From NCBI GenBank assembly GCA_900169235.1, contig FWCC01000269.1, positions 205,246 to 269,245 of the forward strand: a DNA stretch of 64,000 nucleotides, given 5' to 3'. Source of the DNA: Zarea fungicola. Taxonomy: Eukaryota > Ascomycota > Sordariomycetes > Hypocreales > Cordycipitaceae. Each line of letters starts with the position of its first letter. Position 1 is the first letter of the stretch. The position numbers and the translations under genes are program-made. The notes beneath the pieces were generated by a model, which was not told where the DNA came from, ran no database searches, and saw only the letters and a program-made list of their open reading frames with translations. This document shows positions 11,306 to 22,886 of this stretch, in pieces.

Positions 11306-11968
11306 ATGCGTTACCACGTGTTGATTATTGGTTTGGCTCTTGGTGTCTTTGGTAGCCAAAGTGGCAACGGTGTAGGTCCAGATGGAAATACAAACCAGAT
11401 GCCAGAATCAGCAAGACTCCTGCTAACAGATCTGCAGACGGACACTGAATGCATGAGACTCGCAACTACGGCGGAGAAAGCGGCATATCCGGACCGAATT
11501 TGGTTTTCCGGGATGGAGAATAAGCCCGCGGGCAATGATACCGGTCATTACGGTCTCACAAACGATTTCGGCGCCACGGCCGCCTATTGGAACTTCCTGC
11601 CCGCCAACGGTACAATCACGGCCCTCAATGGAACCATCACGGCCCTCAATGGAACCCTCGCGGCCCCTGAGGCTCGGGGGGAGGCCGCCGGGCTTGACAA
11701 GCGTTTTCCGGGCTCTGTGAAGCTTTATTACGGTTGGGGCTGTGCTGGTTACGGAACCCCGATGGAACGGCTGGCGAGCAACCTGTGCTACGGCAACTGG
11801 GGCGCGGGACGGATTTCATCCATCTACATTCCTTCCATGGGCTTCAACGACTGGATCAACTTTTACGAGGACAAATCCTGCCAGGCATACGTTAGCCAAG
11901 TCTATCATTGGTCCGGCTGTCTTGAAGTGAACTTCAACAGCTTCTATGGGTGCACAAGATGCCGCTGA
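11306..11968 (+). CDS. Small secreted cysteine protein, copy B
   Basis: A single-exon gene of 220 residues with signal peptide MRYHVLIIGLALGVFGSQS. It is paralogous to the protein at 9717-10333 (shared LTNDFG..YW, CYG.W and YGC motifs) but longer. Between the first shared block and the cysteine-rich half it carries tandem NGTITAL units, each with an N-glycosylation sequon, then a dibasic LDKR that looks like a Kex2 site. The cysteines lie after this point apart from one at DTECM. Cleavage at LDKR would release a C-terminal cysteine-rich peptide of about 90 residues; this is inference. No intron is present, unlike copy A. Function unknown. Confidence 0.85.
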   Translation: MRYHVLIIGLALGVFGSQSGNGVGPDGNTNQMPESARLLLTDLQTDTECMRLATTAEKAAYPDRIWFSGMENKPAGNDTGHYGLTNDFGATAAYWNFLPANGTITALNGTITALNGTLAAPEARGEAAGLDKRFPGSVKLYYGWGCAGYGTPMERLASNLCYGNWGAGRISSIYIPSMGFNDWINFYEDKSCQAYVSQVYHWSGCLEVNFNSFYGCTRCR

Positions 11969-12075
11969 AATAGCAGCCTTTGGTGTGGTTAATATACGCC
12001 CGCTGGCCCGTTAATTAGTCTTCTTAATAAAATATTTCTTTTTACGGGTTAATTTTTTCTCTTGTCTTGGTTTAT

Positions 12076-13242
12076 TTAGTTCTTGACCACCTGTGCCCAG
12101 CGCTCGGGCATAATTCTGGAAAAGTCAAAGTTGCCGTCTGGCCCCTTTTCAACGACACCCTTCTCCGTCACGACGGCATCGATGAGCTCTGCCGGCGTCA
12201 CATCAAAGGCCGGGTTCCAGACGTTGATGCGCTGGTCAGCCGTGGCAATGCGCACCTTGGTAGTCTCGTCGACAGTGCCGTCGGGCTTGATGACAGCGCC
12301 AGTGATTTGCGTGAGCTCCGCGGGCTTGCGTTCCTCAATCTTGATACCATCGCCGGTCTCCGTGACGAGGTCGATGCTGGTCGTGGGAGCGGCGACGACA
12401 AACTTGATGCCGTGGTGCCTGGCCAGCACAGCCAGCTGGTAGGTGCCGACCTTGTTGGCCGTGTCGCCGTTGCGGACGACGCGGTCGGCGCCGACAATGA
12501 CGGCGGCAATGTTCTTCTCGGCACCCCTTGTGCGGAAGAGCGAGGCGGCCATGGAGTCGGTGATTAGGGTGCTGGGGATGTTCTCAAAGACGAGCTCAAA
12601 CGCCGTGAGGCGGCTCCCCTGGTTGTAGGGCCGCGTCTCGGTGCAGAAGGCGTGCTGGAGGAGGCCCTTGGACTGGAGCGTCCGGATTATGCCGAGTGCG
12701 GTGCCGTGGCCAGAGGTGGCGAGCGAGCCCGTGTTGCAGTGTGTCAGCACGGAAATCTGCCTGTCCGGGCCAGCTCGGCCGTGAACGCGCAGCCACTCAG
12801 CTCCATGGTCACCAATGGCCAGGTTGGTCTTGAGATCCTTTTCGAAAATCTTCTCGGCCTCGTCGACAAAGGCTTGTATGATTTCGTCTTTGCTGGCAGC
12901 GTCGCCGGCGGCACGGATCCTGGCCTTGAGCTGGTTGATGGCGTTGGTCAGGTCCACCGCAGTCGGGCGGCTCTCCTTGAGGTAGTCGAGGGCGGTGTCA
13001 ATGTATTCCACAGTCTGCTGCGTGGAAAGGTCCGGGACGGGACTGTTGTGCAGCTCAACGGCAAGACCCAGACTTGCGACAATCGCAATTGCGGGCGCGC
13101 CTCGGGTTCGCATGCTGGCGATGCTGTCAAAGGCTTCCTCGCGCGTGGCTACATTGTCGTAGTGGAATTCATGAGGCAGGCGAAGCTGGTCGAGGACCTC
13201 GAGCTTGCCCCGTGAATACTTGACGGCCTGAAGAGTCGACAT
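12076..13242 (-). CDS. MRI1: Methylthioribose-1-phosphate isomerase
   Basis: An intronless gene of 388 residues, the full length for the family. It converts 5-methylthioribose 1-phosphate to 5-methylthioribulose 1-phosphate in the methionine salvage pathway. Visible family features are the N-terminal RTRGAPAIA substrate-phosphate motif, the catalytic cysteine in THCNTGSLAT, and the catalytic aspartate in VGADRVVRNGDTANKVGTY, which lies in the eIF2B-like fold of this superfamily. eIF2B alpha/beta/delta subunits are relatives but lack this Cys/Asp pair. Start at 13242, sharing a 402-bp divergent promoter region with TRAPPC10. Confidence 0.96.
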   Translation of the reverse strand: MSTLQAVKYSRGKLEVLDQLRLPHEFHYDNVATREEAFDSIASMRTRGAPAIAIVASLGLAVELHNSPVPDLSTQQTVEYIDTALDYLKESRPTAVDLTNAINQLKARIRAAGDAASKDEIIQAFVDEAEKIFEKDLKTNLAIGDHGAEWLRVHGRAGPDRQISVLTHCNTGSLATSGHGTALGIIRTLQSKGLLQHAFCTETRPYNQGSRLTAFELVFENIPSTLITDSMAASLFRTRGAEKNIAAVIVGADRVVRNGDTANKVGTYQLAVLARHHGIKFVVAAPTTSIDLVTETGDGIKIEERKPAELTQITGAVIKPDGTVDETTKVRIATADQRINVWNPAFDVTPAELIDAVVTEKGVVEKGPDGNFDFSRIMPERWAQVVKN

Positions 13243-13644
13243 TTCCTGTAGTGATTAATTGTATAATGAAGGAAGAGAATTGTCGTTCTCATGAGCTGTC
13301 TTACTGTCTTACAACTTTGCCCCTCCATCGCCCTATAAATTCTGCCGCGACCCCGCTATAACGTTCACGTTGATGGCGTCAGACAGGGGAGTGGCTCGAT
13401 TGATGGACGCCACGTGTAGCGCTCACCGCCCTGTGGCTGTGGTGGCTAGTGGTGGCTCGTAGGTACACCCTGGCTCTCCACAGCATTTGGTGGCCCAGCC
13501 GTGCTGTCAGGGGCTTGCTTGCCTGAAAGAGGCTGGCCACCAAGGCCACACAGCTCCCAGTTGCGACAGACAAACCAGTCCCCCCATACTGTACAGGAAC
13601 CTTCCCAACGCTGCTCTCCAAAGTCCAATGGCAATCGCTTTGCC
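13243..13644. promoter_or_regulatory. Divergent MRI1/TRAPPC10 promoter
   Basis: 402 bp between the divergent ATGs of the isomerase (-) and TRAPPC10 (+). A CTATAAA-like element occurs near 13334. No gene lies within it. Confidence 0.6.
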
Positions 13645-16600
13645 ATGGAGCAGCAAGCTTCAACGTCAAAAGTAACAGGTAATTCACATCACCAAAAATA
13701 GTCTCCTGTGGGTTGGTGGTCTCGGGCTAATCTCGCTCACCGTCTAGTCGAGTACTTTGACCCTCATAATGTCTACGAGCTCCTGAAACCCGGCCTGATT
13801 CCCCGTCTGCCGTTGCACAATCTCCACTGGCAGTCGCATTCAGGACCGCTGCGATCCATCGACACACTTCATATAGAACTGCTCGAGGGCAGCCACGGCC
13901 AGAAGCAGGAGAAGCCCGGAAGCCCTGCGCCAGCTAGACAGCCGGCGACGCCCGAGATCAAGGACGATGGCTTTCAGACGCAGGCGGTGGGCGGCGGCCA
14001 GCCCAAAGCCTCCGAGAGCAGCGACACCCAGCCCGCCTTGGGCAAAGGTACCGTAGGACGGCGCCATCAGATTCCTGGGCTGCGCCGGACGCCGTACCTC
14101 AAAGTCCTCCTCGTTCGATGCGACGACAACGAATCATACAAGAGCACCGTTCGCGCAGAGGTTCGCGAATGGATCAAAGAGCACACACCGCCCGCGAGCT
14201 CCTCCAAAAAGGTTAGCAACCAGGAGAACCACGACGCGTATGAGTGGCTCATCATTCACGTCGTCATCCCCAACACGGCGGCATCCACGCAACCTCGCAG
14301 CAGCAGCAGCAGCAAGACCGAAGGAGGCACGGAAAAGAGCTCCACGTCGCGTTGGAGGACAGGCACCACGCCCTTGATGGAAAAGTTCCGCTCCGACTTC
14401 AACAGCTCGAGCAAAGGTGCCCCAGACCGCGTCGCACAAATCCGAATCGGTATCAACGATGTCCCGTACGACTTGCTGCCGCGCGTTGTGCCTGTAGTGC
14501 CTTCTGGGTACAATGAAAACGAGCAGGATGCTGAGAGAGCCTGGAACGAGCTGGTGACCAAGTTTAAGAACCTGATCCTCAGCTCCTTTGACCAGCGAGT
14601 CACGCAGTACGAGGAAGACATCAAGGAAAAGGATATCCAGCGGACCCTGCCCGGCTGGAACTTTTGCACCTTCTTCATACTAAAGGAAGGTCTGGCGCTT
14701 GGATTTGAGAATGTTGGTCTCGTGGAAGACGCCCTAGTTGGCTATGATGAACTTAATGTTGGCCTGGACCTGGTTCTTGCTGAACAGGCCGAGACGGGAG
14801 AGCCCGAGAGCCACGGTGGCGCAATGCTGCCCTTTACCGAAGATCTGAGGTTGATTGCGCGCAAGGCCCTAGGTGAAGGCTCGGCGTCCAACGACGAAGA
14901 GGCCGTCGACCTCCAGTCGACTGAAAAGCCGTCGCTTGAGGTTGATGACATTCCTATTAGTGCTGTGAAAAAGGCCTACCGCGACATGATTCTGGCCAAC
15001 AAGGTATCAGTGTTTGACTTTCGATGTTACATATTCTCGCGTCAAATTGCCCTGCTACTGCGACAAGCCAACACATCCGTTACAAGAGAGCAGCTCCTTT
15101 CTAGGCTCAAGGAGCAGCAAGAGTCTGTTCTTCACGGTGTAGCACCAATGGCCAAAGCCACCCCCCTTAAAGAAGACGATACTGAAAACCTTGCTATTTT
15201 GGCAGAAATCTGTCAGAGGACGCTTGAGTTTGTTCCCTCGCTATCCAACGTCATGCGGCATGACATCATCACATCCCTATCAACCGACTCACCAAAGGGC
15301 ACAGAAAAGGAGTTTAGCCCTGATGCGTATCAAGTCATTGACAATCTGGTGTCCTCCTTTGCCTTTTCCATTGCTCAGCAAATTCTTGCCCAAACGGCCA
15401 CAAAGGCATTACCAATTCCGCCGTCGTCTCTCCCCCCCGCAAACGATACTGAGCAGAAAATGTCAATCCCCGAACCCAAGACGATGATGCATCCAGCCAG
15501 AAACTCGTCTCTAAACGATCGATCACCTAGAAACCCACCACCTAGCCCAGGCTTTCCAGGTCCCGGACGTGCGCCGGGCGACGATAAAAATACGCCCTTC
15601 TTGAAAACAGGCATCGAAGAGCTGGCTGCAGGCCGTGCTGAGCTGTATATGATGTCAAGGAGCATTCTGCAACGACTGGGGAGAATTCGCGGCTGGAGCA
15701 CCGGCTGGGACGAGGCTCCGATTGTGCACGACTCGGGTATAGAGGATATGGAGGAGATTAACCTTGATGATGATGATAACGACAGCAATGATGATGATTC
15801 AACAAAGAGCGAACAAAAATCAAGTACAGAAGTGACGCCCAATGGCGGTGGAATCCGCAGCCAGCTGCTCCTATCTGCGACGGAAAACTCTCAAGACTTT
15901 TACCGTCTCTATGAGATTTTGACCGACAAGGCGCTACGCCATTATACAGTGGCAGATCAGCAAAGCACGGTGCAGACGACCATTGCCGACCTAGCGGTCT
16001 TGAAATTTTTCCTAAAGGAATACGCGGTGGCCAAGGCATATTTTGACAAGGCGCTGCAATTTTTTAGCGAATCGGGCTGGAGCATGATTGAGCTCTCGAT
16101 GCTCGTCATGTACCTGCAGTGTCTAAGCGAACGCAACGCCAACCTCGAGTACGTGCGGGCTGCATTGCAGCTCCTGACAATGTCGAGCGCCGCCGAATTC
16201 TCTCGCATACAGGACTCGTCGGCGCGCCGGCTGCGGCCAAAACAAGAGTCGGAAGACTCACCTATCAAAGGCGTTGTCGCAAAGCTTTGTGATTTGGCGT
16301 CGTCCCTGCGCAGCGATGTTCGGTCGCCGTTATCACTTTTTTTTACGAATGTAGAGCTCCTAGGGACACCGGTTTATGATGAGGGCAGAGACAGATGCTC
16401 CATTACAATCGGTGTATGGAGTCTGCTGCCTGACGACATTACGCTAGACAGGATTCTGCTAAAGGTTTCCGGTGTCGACGAAGGCCCGATAAAAGATTTA
16501 ACCTTTGAAAGCAAGGGAGATGTTATATTGAAGCCGGGCAAGAACAAATTGTCCGTCTCCAACAATGTGAGTTTTGCCATTTATAACCGCGTTGAATGTA

Positions 16601-18383
16601 CCGCCGCTAATGCGGTTTCCAGTCTGTTATTCCAGGTAAATACAAGGTCAACCATTTTGGCCTGCACGCTGGCCGCCTTTTCCTCCACTACGACGCCGAC
16701 GTCAACACGTCGCAGTCCTCTGCGGCCGGTGCCATTTTCAAACAACCCGAGTTCACATTGTACCAGCATTCAAGGGCTCTCGATGTCGACCTCAAAGCCG
16801 CCAAGCACACTGCCCTGGACAAGAACAACAGCCTCGACATCACCGTCAGCACCGGCTGGAACTCGCTCAAGCGCTGCGAGGTCCGTATCAAGCCCAACTC
16901 GGGCGGCTTGCGGTTACTCACCACCGAGACCAAAGTAGTCGGCTCCGAACTCGAGCTGGCGAAGCCGCCCGAAGCAGGCACCTTCGTCTTCAACGCCGTT
17001 GCGTCTGACACGTCTGTTACGCTGCGCTTCCCTTTCTCTACCGAACTAGATCTCGACGACGTCTTTGCCCGGATCGAAGTCAACTACGTCACCGATGCCG
17101 ACGAATCCTACCACCTCGCCAAGTCCTTTAGCGTGCCCGTCTCCCTCGCCGTCGGGGTTAATGTCCAAGACGTCTTCAAGCACGGCTCGCTCTTTTCGCG
17201 TTTCAACGTGACCACGGCAACAACGGGGCCGCTGCGCCTCTACAAGAGCGAGCTCCTCGACTCGGAGCTCTTTGCGGCTACTTCTGGCGGTGAACCGGTT
17301 GCCCCCATCACAGTGTTCCCCAAACAGTCCGCCAGCCTCCTCTATCGTGTCCGCCGCACGAGCACGGCGCGCGCCAAGACCCGTGCAGCCAGGACAATGT
17401 ATCTCCGGCTGCATTACACGCAGCTCCACACAGAAGTGGGCGACCTCGTTCGCGCCTCCATCACCGAGGCGTTGCGGTCTGAGTCGGGTGGTGGCCTCGC
17501 GCAGTACACGCGCGCTGTCCTCGCCGCGCTGGCCAAGGATCTCAAGCAGAGCCTGCAGCCGCACGACCTCGAGCGCGCCGCCCTCCTCGGCGCGGTGTCC
17601 ACCTCGTTCCTCCAGGGCGTGGCCTGGGAGAAGCGCCTCCAGGGACTCGCCTCCGACGCCGTCGTCGCCGGCCTGGCCGCATGCCTGCGCACCTGGCAGA
17701 CGCAACACCGACACATCCCCATGGCCAACAACACGAGCCCCGCCAGCAGCGGCGGCGAGGTGGCGTCCATCCTTATCCCCGTCGAGGTGCCCTCGCTCAC
17801 CATTGTTCACACTGCCGACATTCGCTTCCAGAAAGCAGCAGCAGCAGGAGGAGGAAACGACGAGGCTACACCGACCATCTTCCTCAACCAGGTCCTTCAT
17901 GCCACGCTGCATCTAAAGTGGACGCGCGTCTGGGATACCGAGAGCACGCTCGCCGATGACTTGGAGTTTAGCTACGACGTCTCCGCCAGCGCCGATGCAT
18001 GGCTCATTGGCGGCCGGCGCAAGGGCCACTTTATCATTCCCGGATGCACCACCACCACCACCGCCGCCGAGGGCGGCGTGTCGTCGACGCCAGAGACAGA
18101 GGCCGAGATTCCACTGATTCTTATCCCGCAAAAGCAAGGCTGGCTGCCGTATCCGGGCGTGGAAATCCGTCAAGTGCACAGTGAACCGCAGAGAAGCAGC
18201 GGTGGCGACCCCCCCAGCCATACTATCGAGGTCGATTGGAGGAATTTGGGCGAAACGGTACGGGTCGTCAGTGACAAACAGGCGCTCACCGTCAGCCTGG
18301 ACGCAAGTGGCCCCTCGGGTGGACCGTTGGTCTTTGAGAGTGAAAGCAGGCCAAAGGCTGAGGGTATTCGAATAGTTGCCTAG
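13645..18383 (+). CDS. TRAPP complex subunit 10 (Trs130-like)
   Basis: Three exons, 13645-13678, 13748-16566 and 16623-18383, encode about 1537 residues, the usual length of fungal TRAPPC10/Trs130. The first exon (MEQQASTSKVT) is only 34 nt but brings the conserved VEYFDPHNVY...LIPRLPLHNLHW start into frame. The second intron (GTGAGT...GCTAAT...TTTCCAG) joins SVSNN to SVIPGKYKVNHFG. Other family blocks are PGWNFCTFFILKEGLALGFE, the helical middle region (FYRLYEILTDKALRHYT onward) and beta-rich Ig-like C-terminal domains. Trs130 is part of TRAPPII, a nucleotide-exchange complex for Ypt/Rab GTPases at the late Golgi. An acidic linker lies near NLDDDDNDSNDDD. Confidence 0.93.
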
Positions 18384-18892
18384 TGGACAGCAGACAGCTA
18401 CACACGATTCAGGAATGCATGTATCAATGGAATGACAAAATCATGTATTAAAACGCTCCATATTAGAAGCAATGGAAATACTGCAGTGGTGTAACAAGTA
18501 AAACTAGGCGTTTACCCACAAACCAACCCGGGCATATTAACACGCAGTACAAGAGATATTGCACTCAAAGTCATGGACGCCTAAACCCAAGGCTCCAAAA
18601 TGTAACAACTACCCAGAAGCTCAATGCTACTAGAGACTGGCATAAATTTACATGCGTCGTTTAAAGAAATTACCTCTAATCAGACGTTGGCCTTTTCTCC
18701 CAATGGGTTGAGTCGAATGCGTGGGCTGGCCCGGCGGGGCTCCTCATCATCCTCAAAGGCCTTCGAGGCTGTCGGTGTAAAGTTACGAAGCCGCTTCACT
18801 GACTTTTCCACACATGACTTGGCGCCTTTTTTATAAAGTCAGTGTTTTGGCCCCTGTAAATATATTCCCAAGGAGTACATACTGTTGCATGG
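18384..18892. other. Convergent 3' intergenic
   Basis: 509 bp between the convergent stops of TRAPPC10 (+) and the 475-aa gene (-). No gene is visible; a 70-aa open frame at 18624-18836 is not supported. Confidence 0.6.
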
Positions 18893-20573
18893 TTAAGGAC
18901 TGACATCAGGTGGCATAAGAGTTGCTGTGATGCTGCTTCCGCTAGCCTTGTAAAGTTGCTGCGATACTTTGCGAACAGTAACTGATTCTTCATTTGTGGA
19001 AACAACCGCATGCGCAGATGGAGATATTGCAACCTGTCTGGTTTTATTTTCCTTTCGTGATTTCACCTCCATAGCTGGGGTCGGGACGAGTGACGGTGGT
19101 GTGGCTGTTGACTGGCTGAGGAACGAGGTGTTTATACTCTCTTCTAGTCCTCTGGGAAGAGGACTGTGGCTCGAGAAGACCGGAAATGGTATACCTATGA
19201 TTGTCAATAATTGCCAAAGTTGTACTGTACCGTGACGCACCTTCGGCCTGTGTTGTGTCCAGTCCACAAGTTGTAGGGGTGTTGGTCGGCACTTTCATGT
19301 GCGCCATGTCCGCCTCGTCATCGTTTTTGCCCGCAAAGCTGGCTGTAATTTGCTCCACAAGAGGAGGTGTCTGGGTTGCGGAAACATAGTCTGGCATGCT
19401 GGTGTCGGTACTCGACTTTCGCCCAGCGCGACTTGCTCTGTGCGAATTGACGTTGAGGCTCGCGTCGCCATTGAGTCCCATACCGATACCACTGAGCCAC
19501 TCAAAATAAGCATTAGCTTCGACAAAGGGATCAGCTGCAGTAGGGTTGAAGTTTGGTTGAGACTCTTGGAAATCATATGTTGGTTGCTTTGGATCAGGGC
19601 GATGCTTCATCGTCTGGGAGCGACTCGTAACACCGGCCATGACCTGAGCCAATGAAGAACTGTCAGGCAGACCAAGATACCGAGAGCGAGGAGAGTGAGC
19701 GTGGAACACTCCAGTCTCCAACTGCCTGGCAGGCGGGACCGAAGAAGTAAATGGCACTGTGCGCCACATCGCAGCGTTTGGCCACGCAATGCCCGAGCTC
19801 TCGAGGATATCTGCCAGACTGTTAGAACAAGCCATGAGCTAGACACGGCCACCATACCAAGCGGTGCATGCTGAAATGAGAATGCAATCACGTTTTTGAT
19901 CCTCTCTAGAGGCATTGATAGAGAATCGCGGGGATAACTCTCGCTGATGACAACTTTGATGCGACCCAAGTCATCAGCGGGGCTCCAGTAGCTCTGATTC
20001 AGAAGCTCTCGCTGGAAGTTTGGGAAGTTGAGCGATTCCATTTCTCCATTCTCGGATATTTCTACCAGGCATTACAACATTAGAATGTACATGTTGGGTT
20101 CGAGGTAGGCCGTACCGAAAGAGTTTTTCAAGACGTTTGGCCATGGCCCGGCTTGATTCATCAAAGACGTCCTACAAATTGTAAGCAAAAGTCGAAGAGG
20201 GGCACTTTGAGGAATAGGCTGACGAAACCAGCTGGCCATCCACGAATAGACGAGCCTCAAAGACTACACTATCTGCGTGCTTTCCGTATGCCCGAGTATA
20301 CTGGCTAATCGGTGGCGTGGACCAGGAGTGGATGGACAGCTTGTACGGAGCACCCGGTGCCAGACTCGGGATAAAACAGCAAACTGTCGGAATACCATGG
20401 GCTCCATGGATGTGGGATAGTTCTAGGGTAGAATTAATGACATTGAAGAGGAAGATGGGAAATTTGGAAAATTTACCGCCGTCATGGACCACATGGCAGG
20501 CTACTTTGAACTCTTTCAGAGGAACCTTGCAGTCGCGCGGGAATAGAAGAATATCCCAGTCCTCGTACCGCAT
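18893..20573 (-). CDS. Conserved fungal protein of unknown function
   Basis: Six exons on the minus strand: 20573-20477, 20422-20224, 20171-20116, 20061-19858, 19810-19241 and 19194-18893, giving 475 residues. Phases join exactly and produce continuous sequence (MRYEDWDILLFP; LVSTSLMNQAGPWPNVLKNSFEISENGEM; QHAPLDILESSGIAWP; AEGIPFPVFSS). The donor of the second intron (GTCAGC) is weak; the others are normal. The N-terminal 200 residues look folded, with a beta-rich block around YKLSIHSW and ARLFVDGQLV, while the C-terminal half is Ser/Thr/Pro-rich and probably disordered. I recognise it as a type conserved in filamentous ascomycetes but cannot name a function. No signal peptide or membrane segment. 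Confidence 0.8.
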
Positions 20574-20650
20574 AGTGTCGGGAATCTTCAAAGGGTATGG
20601 AAAGCAAAGGCTAGCACCGAGCCCCGAGGTTCAATGGCGGTGATGTTCCG

Positions 20651-21042
20651 TCAGATAATCGGCCTGCTCAAGACAAGTGTTGGCATTAGCATCAGAGGAA
20701 CAAAGCCGCAGTCCAAACTGCCACGGACATGAGAAATAACAGTAATCGGACGAATGTTCCTGTTAACTGCAACTACAGCAACCAGTGGCGTGGTTTGAGT
20801 AGCGAAAAACAGCTGCAGCAGGAGTAGACGAACAGAGATGGACAGGAGAGCCTGAGAACGCCACTGCCAATCGTGTACATGGAGCATGTAGTTCAGCGTA
20901 GGGGAGGCATAATCGTCTAGCTAACAACGATGGAAAGCAGTTAGAAGAGTTTCTTGCTCAAGTGTCGAATTAAGAGGAATAGATACCAAGAAATGCCGTG
21001 CTGTGGCAGGCAGGTCAATGATCCAGTTGTGTGAGTTTGCAG
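20651..21042 (-). CDS. Possible small spliced gene, 5' end unresolved
   Basis: Two in-frame segments, 21042-20987 and 20920-20651, are separated by a single in-frame stop that falls inside an excellent fungal intron (GTATCT donor, CTAAC branch site, TTGTTAG acceptor, 66 nt). A second strong acceptor with a GCTAAC branch site precedes the first segment. The spliced peptide reads WIIDLPATARHFL then LDDYASPTLNYMLHVHDW, followed by a hydrophobic stretch, and could end at 20651 or splice again near 20670. No start codon was found upstream, so the model is partial. It lies just upstream of the MRYEDWD start and could instead be a 5' part of that transcript. Function unknown. Confidence 0.35.
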
Positions 21043-21456
21043 CTGGCAAACACGTTAGCAGCCGCCAGACTTTTGCAGTCGACAAGACATCACTTGTAGA
21101 CAACGGACCACCTGCTTATACCAAGTAACTCTTTCACATTAATCCAAGCCAATTGTTTTTCTACTTTTTTTTCTTATGTTTCTTCTCGACATCAACACAA
21201 ATGCAAGCGACTCTTCCTATAAAACTCTTGCAACTTGTCAACTGCTCGATAAAAACTCCCATTTTTAGCTCGGGTTGCTTTAAACTCGTGTTATACAGCC
21301 ATACTATCAGTATGCTATTTCAACAACGTAACGCCTTGTGTCGCTTCGGCAGAACCAGGATATCGAATGACAAAGCAACACGACTCTTCCTTCCCACTAG
21401 TACCATGCCTGTGTATGTACAAAAGAGATTTCGGTTTAGTCTTGTGGTCTTGTAGT

Positions 21457-22096
21457 CTAAGGTTCCTCATCTCCCTCCTTGCGTGCCTATTAGATGTTAG
21501 CGGCGCTCCTCGTTATTCTGTCACTGTTGCGTAACATACTCTCACGGCACCAGGTCCACCAAGCTCCTTCTCCAGGCCGCCCTCAAATTCGCGGGGGTAT
21601 GAGGGCCTATCGGGGTAGTTTAGGTACACGAGGCCGGTGACACCGAGGAAAGTAGCGACAAAGGTGCCAATCATGATGAGACCAGGACCAGTGGTAGTCC
21701 AGGTGTAGTCCCAAGGCGAGAAGATGCCGAGCACATCGTTGTCTTCGTGGACGGGCTCACCAAAGTTTCGTCTCTCCTGGGGATCCCACCACTGAGCATG
21801 GGGATCACGGTGCTGTCTCTTGATACGAGGAGGGTTGATGTAGCCGCCGTTCTGCGTCAAAAGTTAGCCGACTTGTCTCTATTCCCACCATGTCGGAAAG
21901 TCGCTCGACTGACCATGCCGGGGTCCTCGGCCGCGGTGAGGGTGTGAGGCTCGGGATATTTCTCATCGAGAGTACGCTTATCGGCGTAGTGAGTCGGTAG
22001 GTAGGCTCGGCGCTGGGCAATTGGTGAGCGGCGAGCAGCGGCAGCAACAAGGCTGGTGCGCAGGGCCGAAGAGCGCACAATTCGTTGGGGAAGCAT
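21457..22096 (-). CDS. Complex I subunit NDUFB8 (ASHI-type)
   Basis: Three exons, 22096-21914, 21851-21540 and 21486-21457, encode 174 residues. The last exon has only nine codons plus stop (ARKEGDEEP) and restores the family-typical C-terminus GGPGAVRARKEG. The N-terminus is Arg-rich and Ala-rich, as in a mitochondrial targeting peptide. Family blocks are NGGYINPPRIKRQ, DPHAQWWDPQERRNFGEP, VHEDNDVLG and one membrane helix (GPGLIMIGTFVATFLGVTGLVYL), followed by YPDRPSYPREFEGGLEKELGG. NDUFB8 is an accessory subunit of the membrane arm of NADH:ubiquinone oxidoreductase in the inner mitochondrial membrane. Divergent from SWR1. Confidence 0.92.
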
Positions 22097-22886
22097 CTGC
22101 GTCGGGAGACCAATGTTAATTTTGGGTGATTACGAAGGCATGCGGCGACAGTCTGACGACGCACCTGGGGCGAATTGACTGCGTTGCGGCGACAACGAGC
22201 TTTGGGATTGATGGCTTGTCGGAGAAGCTGTCAAGCAGTAGGCTTTTGGTCGTGAGGATCTGGCCAATTCCGGTGCCTGAGGCAGCAATGCAACCAGAGC
22301 AAAGTCGCGCGACACAAACGGAGCTAGCCTTGATCGGGCTGCTTTGTGACTTATAATGGGAGCTTGCTTGGGGTGTAGTGTGCATTCGCTCCGGTGCAAG
22401 AAAGATAAAATAAAATTATAACGTAAAGCACATGAGAGAATAGTGTACAGTAGTTGAAAAATATATTCCACCAATATTAATGATGCTAGTGATGTATACA
22501 GCCATCCAGTGCTGTTGTACGAGTACGAAGCTCGAGGGCGCTGGCCCCACCACACCCGATGCTACAGGCAGCTTCTGATTTAGGAACTAACTTAGGGGGG
22601 TCGAATCGCCACTACAAGGGCTGCTCCAGCTATCTCACGCCCCGTGTCGTGCGCTGCGCGTTTCCTCAGGGCACAACTCATCATCTTCTCGCCAAAAAGT
22701 TTTGCCCGCGACATCCAGAGACAACCAGATTCAGCTCTAGCACCACCCATGAATCACTGACTATGAAAAGATTTTGCGCAGGGGTTTGGAAATACGATTT
22801 GCACCTATAGATTTTAAAATTCTGCAATAAATGCCATCGGCGCGGAGACAAACGCCTCCCACTCTGGCTGGTTCTGTGTCGTGATC
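22097..22886. promoter_or_regulatory. Divergent NDUFB8/SWR1 promoter
   Basis: 790 bp between the divergent starts of the complex I subunit (-) and SWR1 (+). Only short unsupported open frames are present. Confidence 0.55.

Noticed and set aside
16567..16646. Alternative intron end at 16635 or 16646 in TRAPPC10
   Set aside because: The 16635 acceptor breaks the frame and the 16646 acceptor removes the conserved IPGKYK segment; 16622 with a TTTCCAG acceptor fits both frame and family.
17046..17912. 288-aa minus-strand frame inside TRAPPC10
   Set aside because: Antisense shadow of the conserved third exon; no independent signal.
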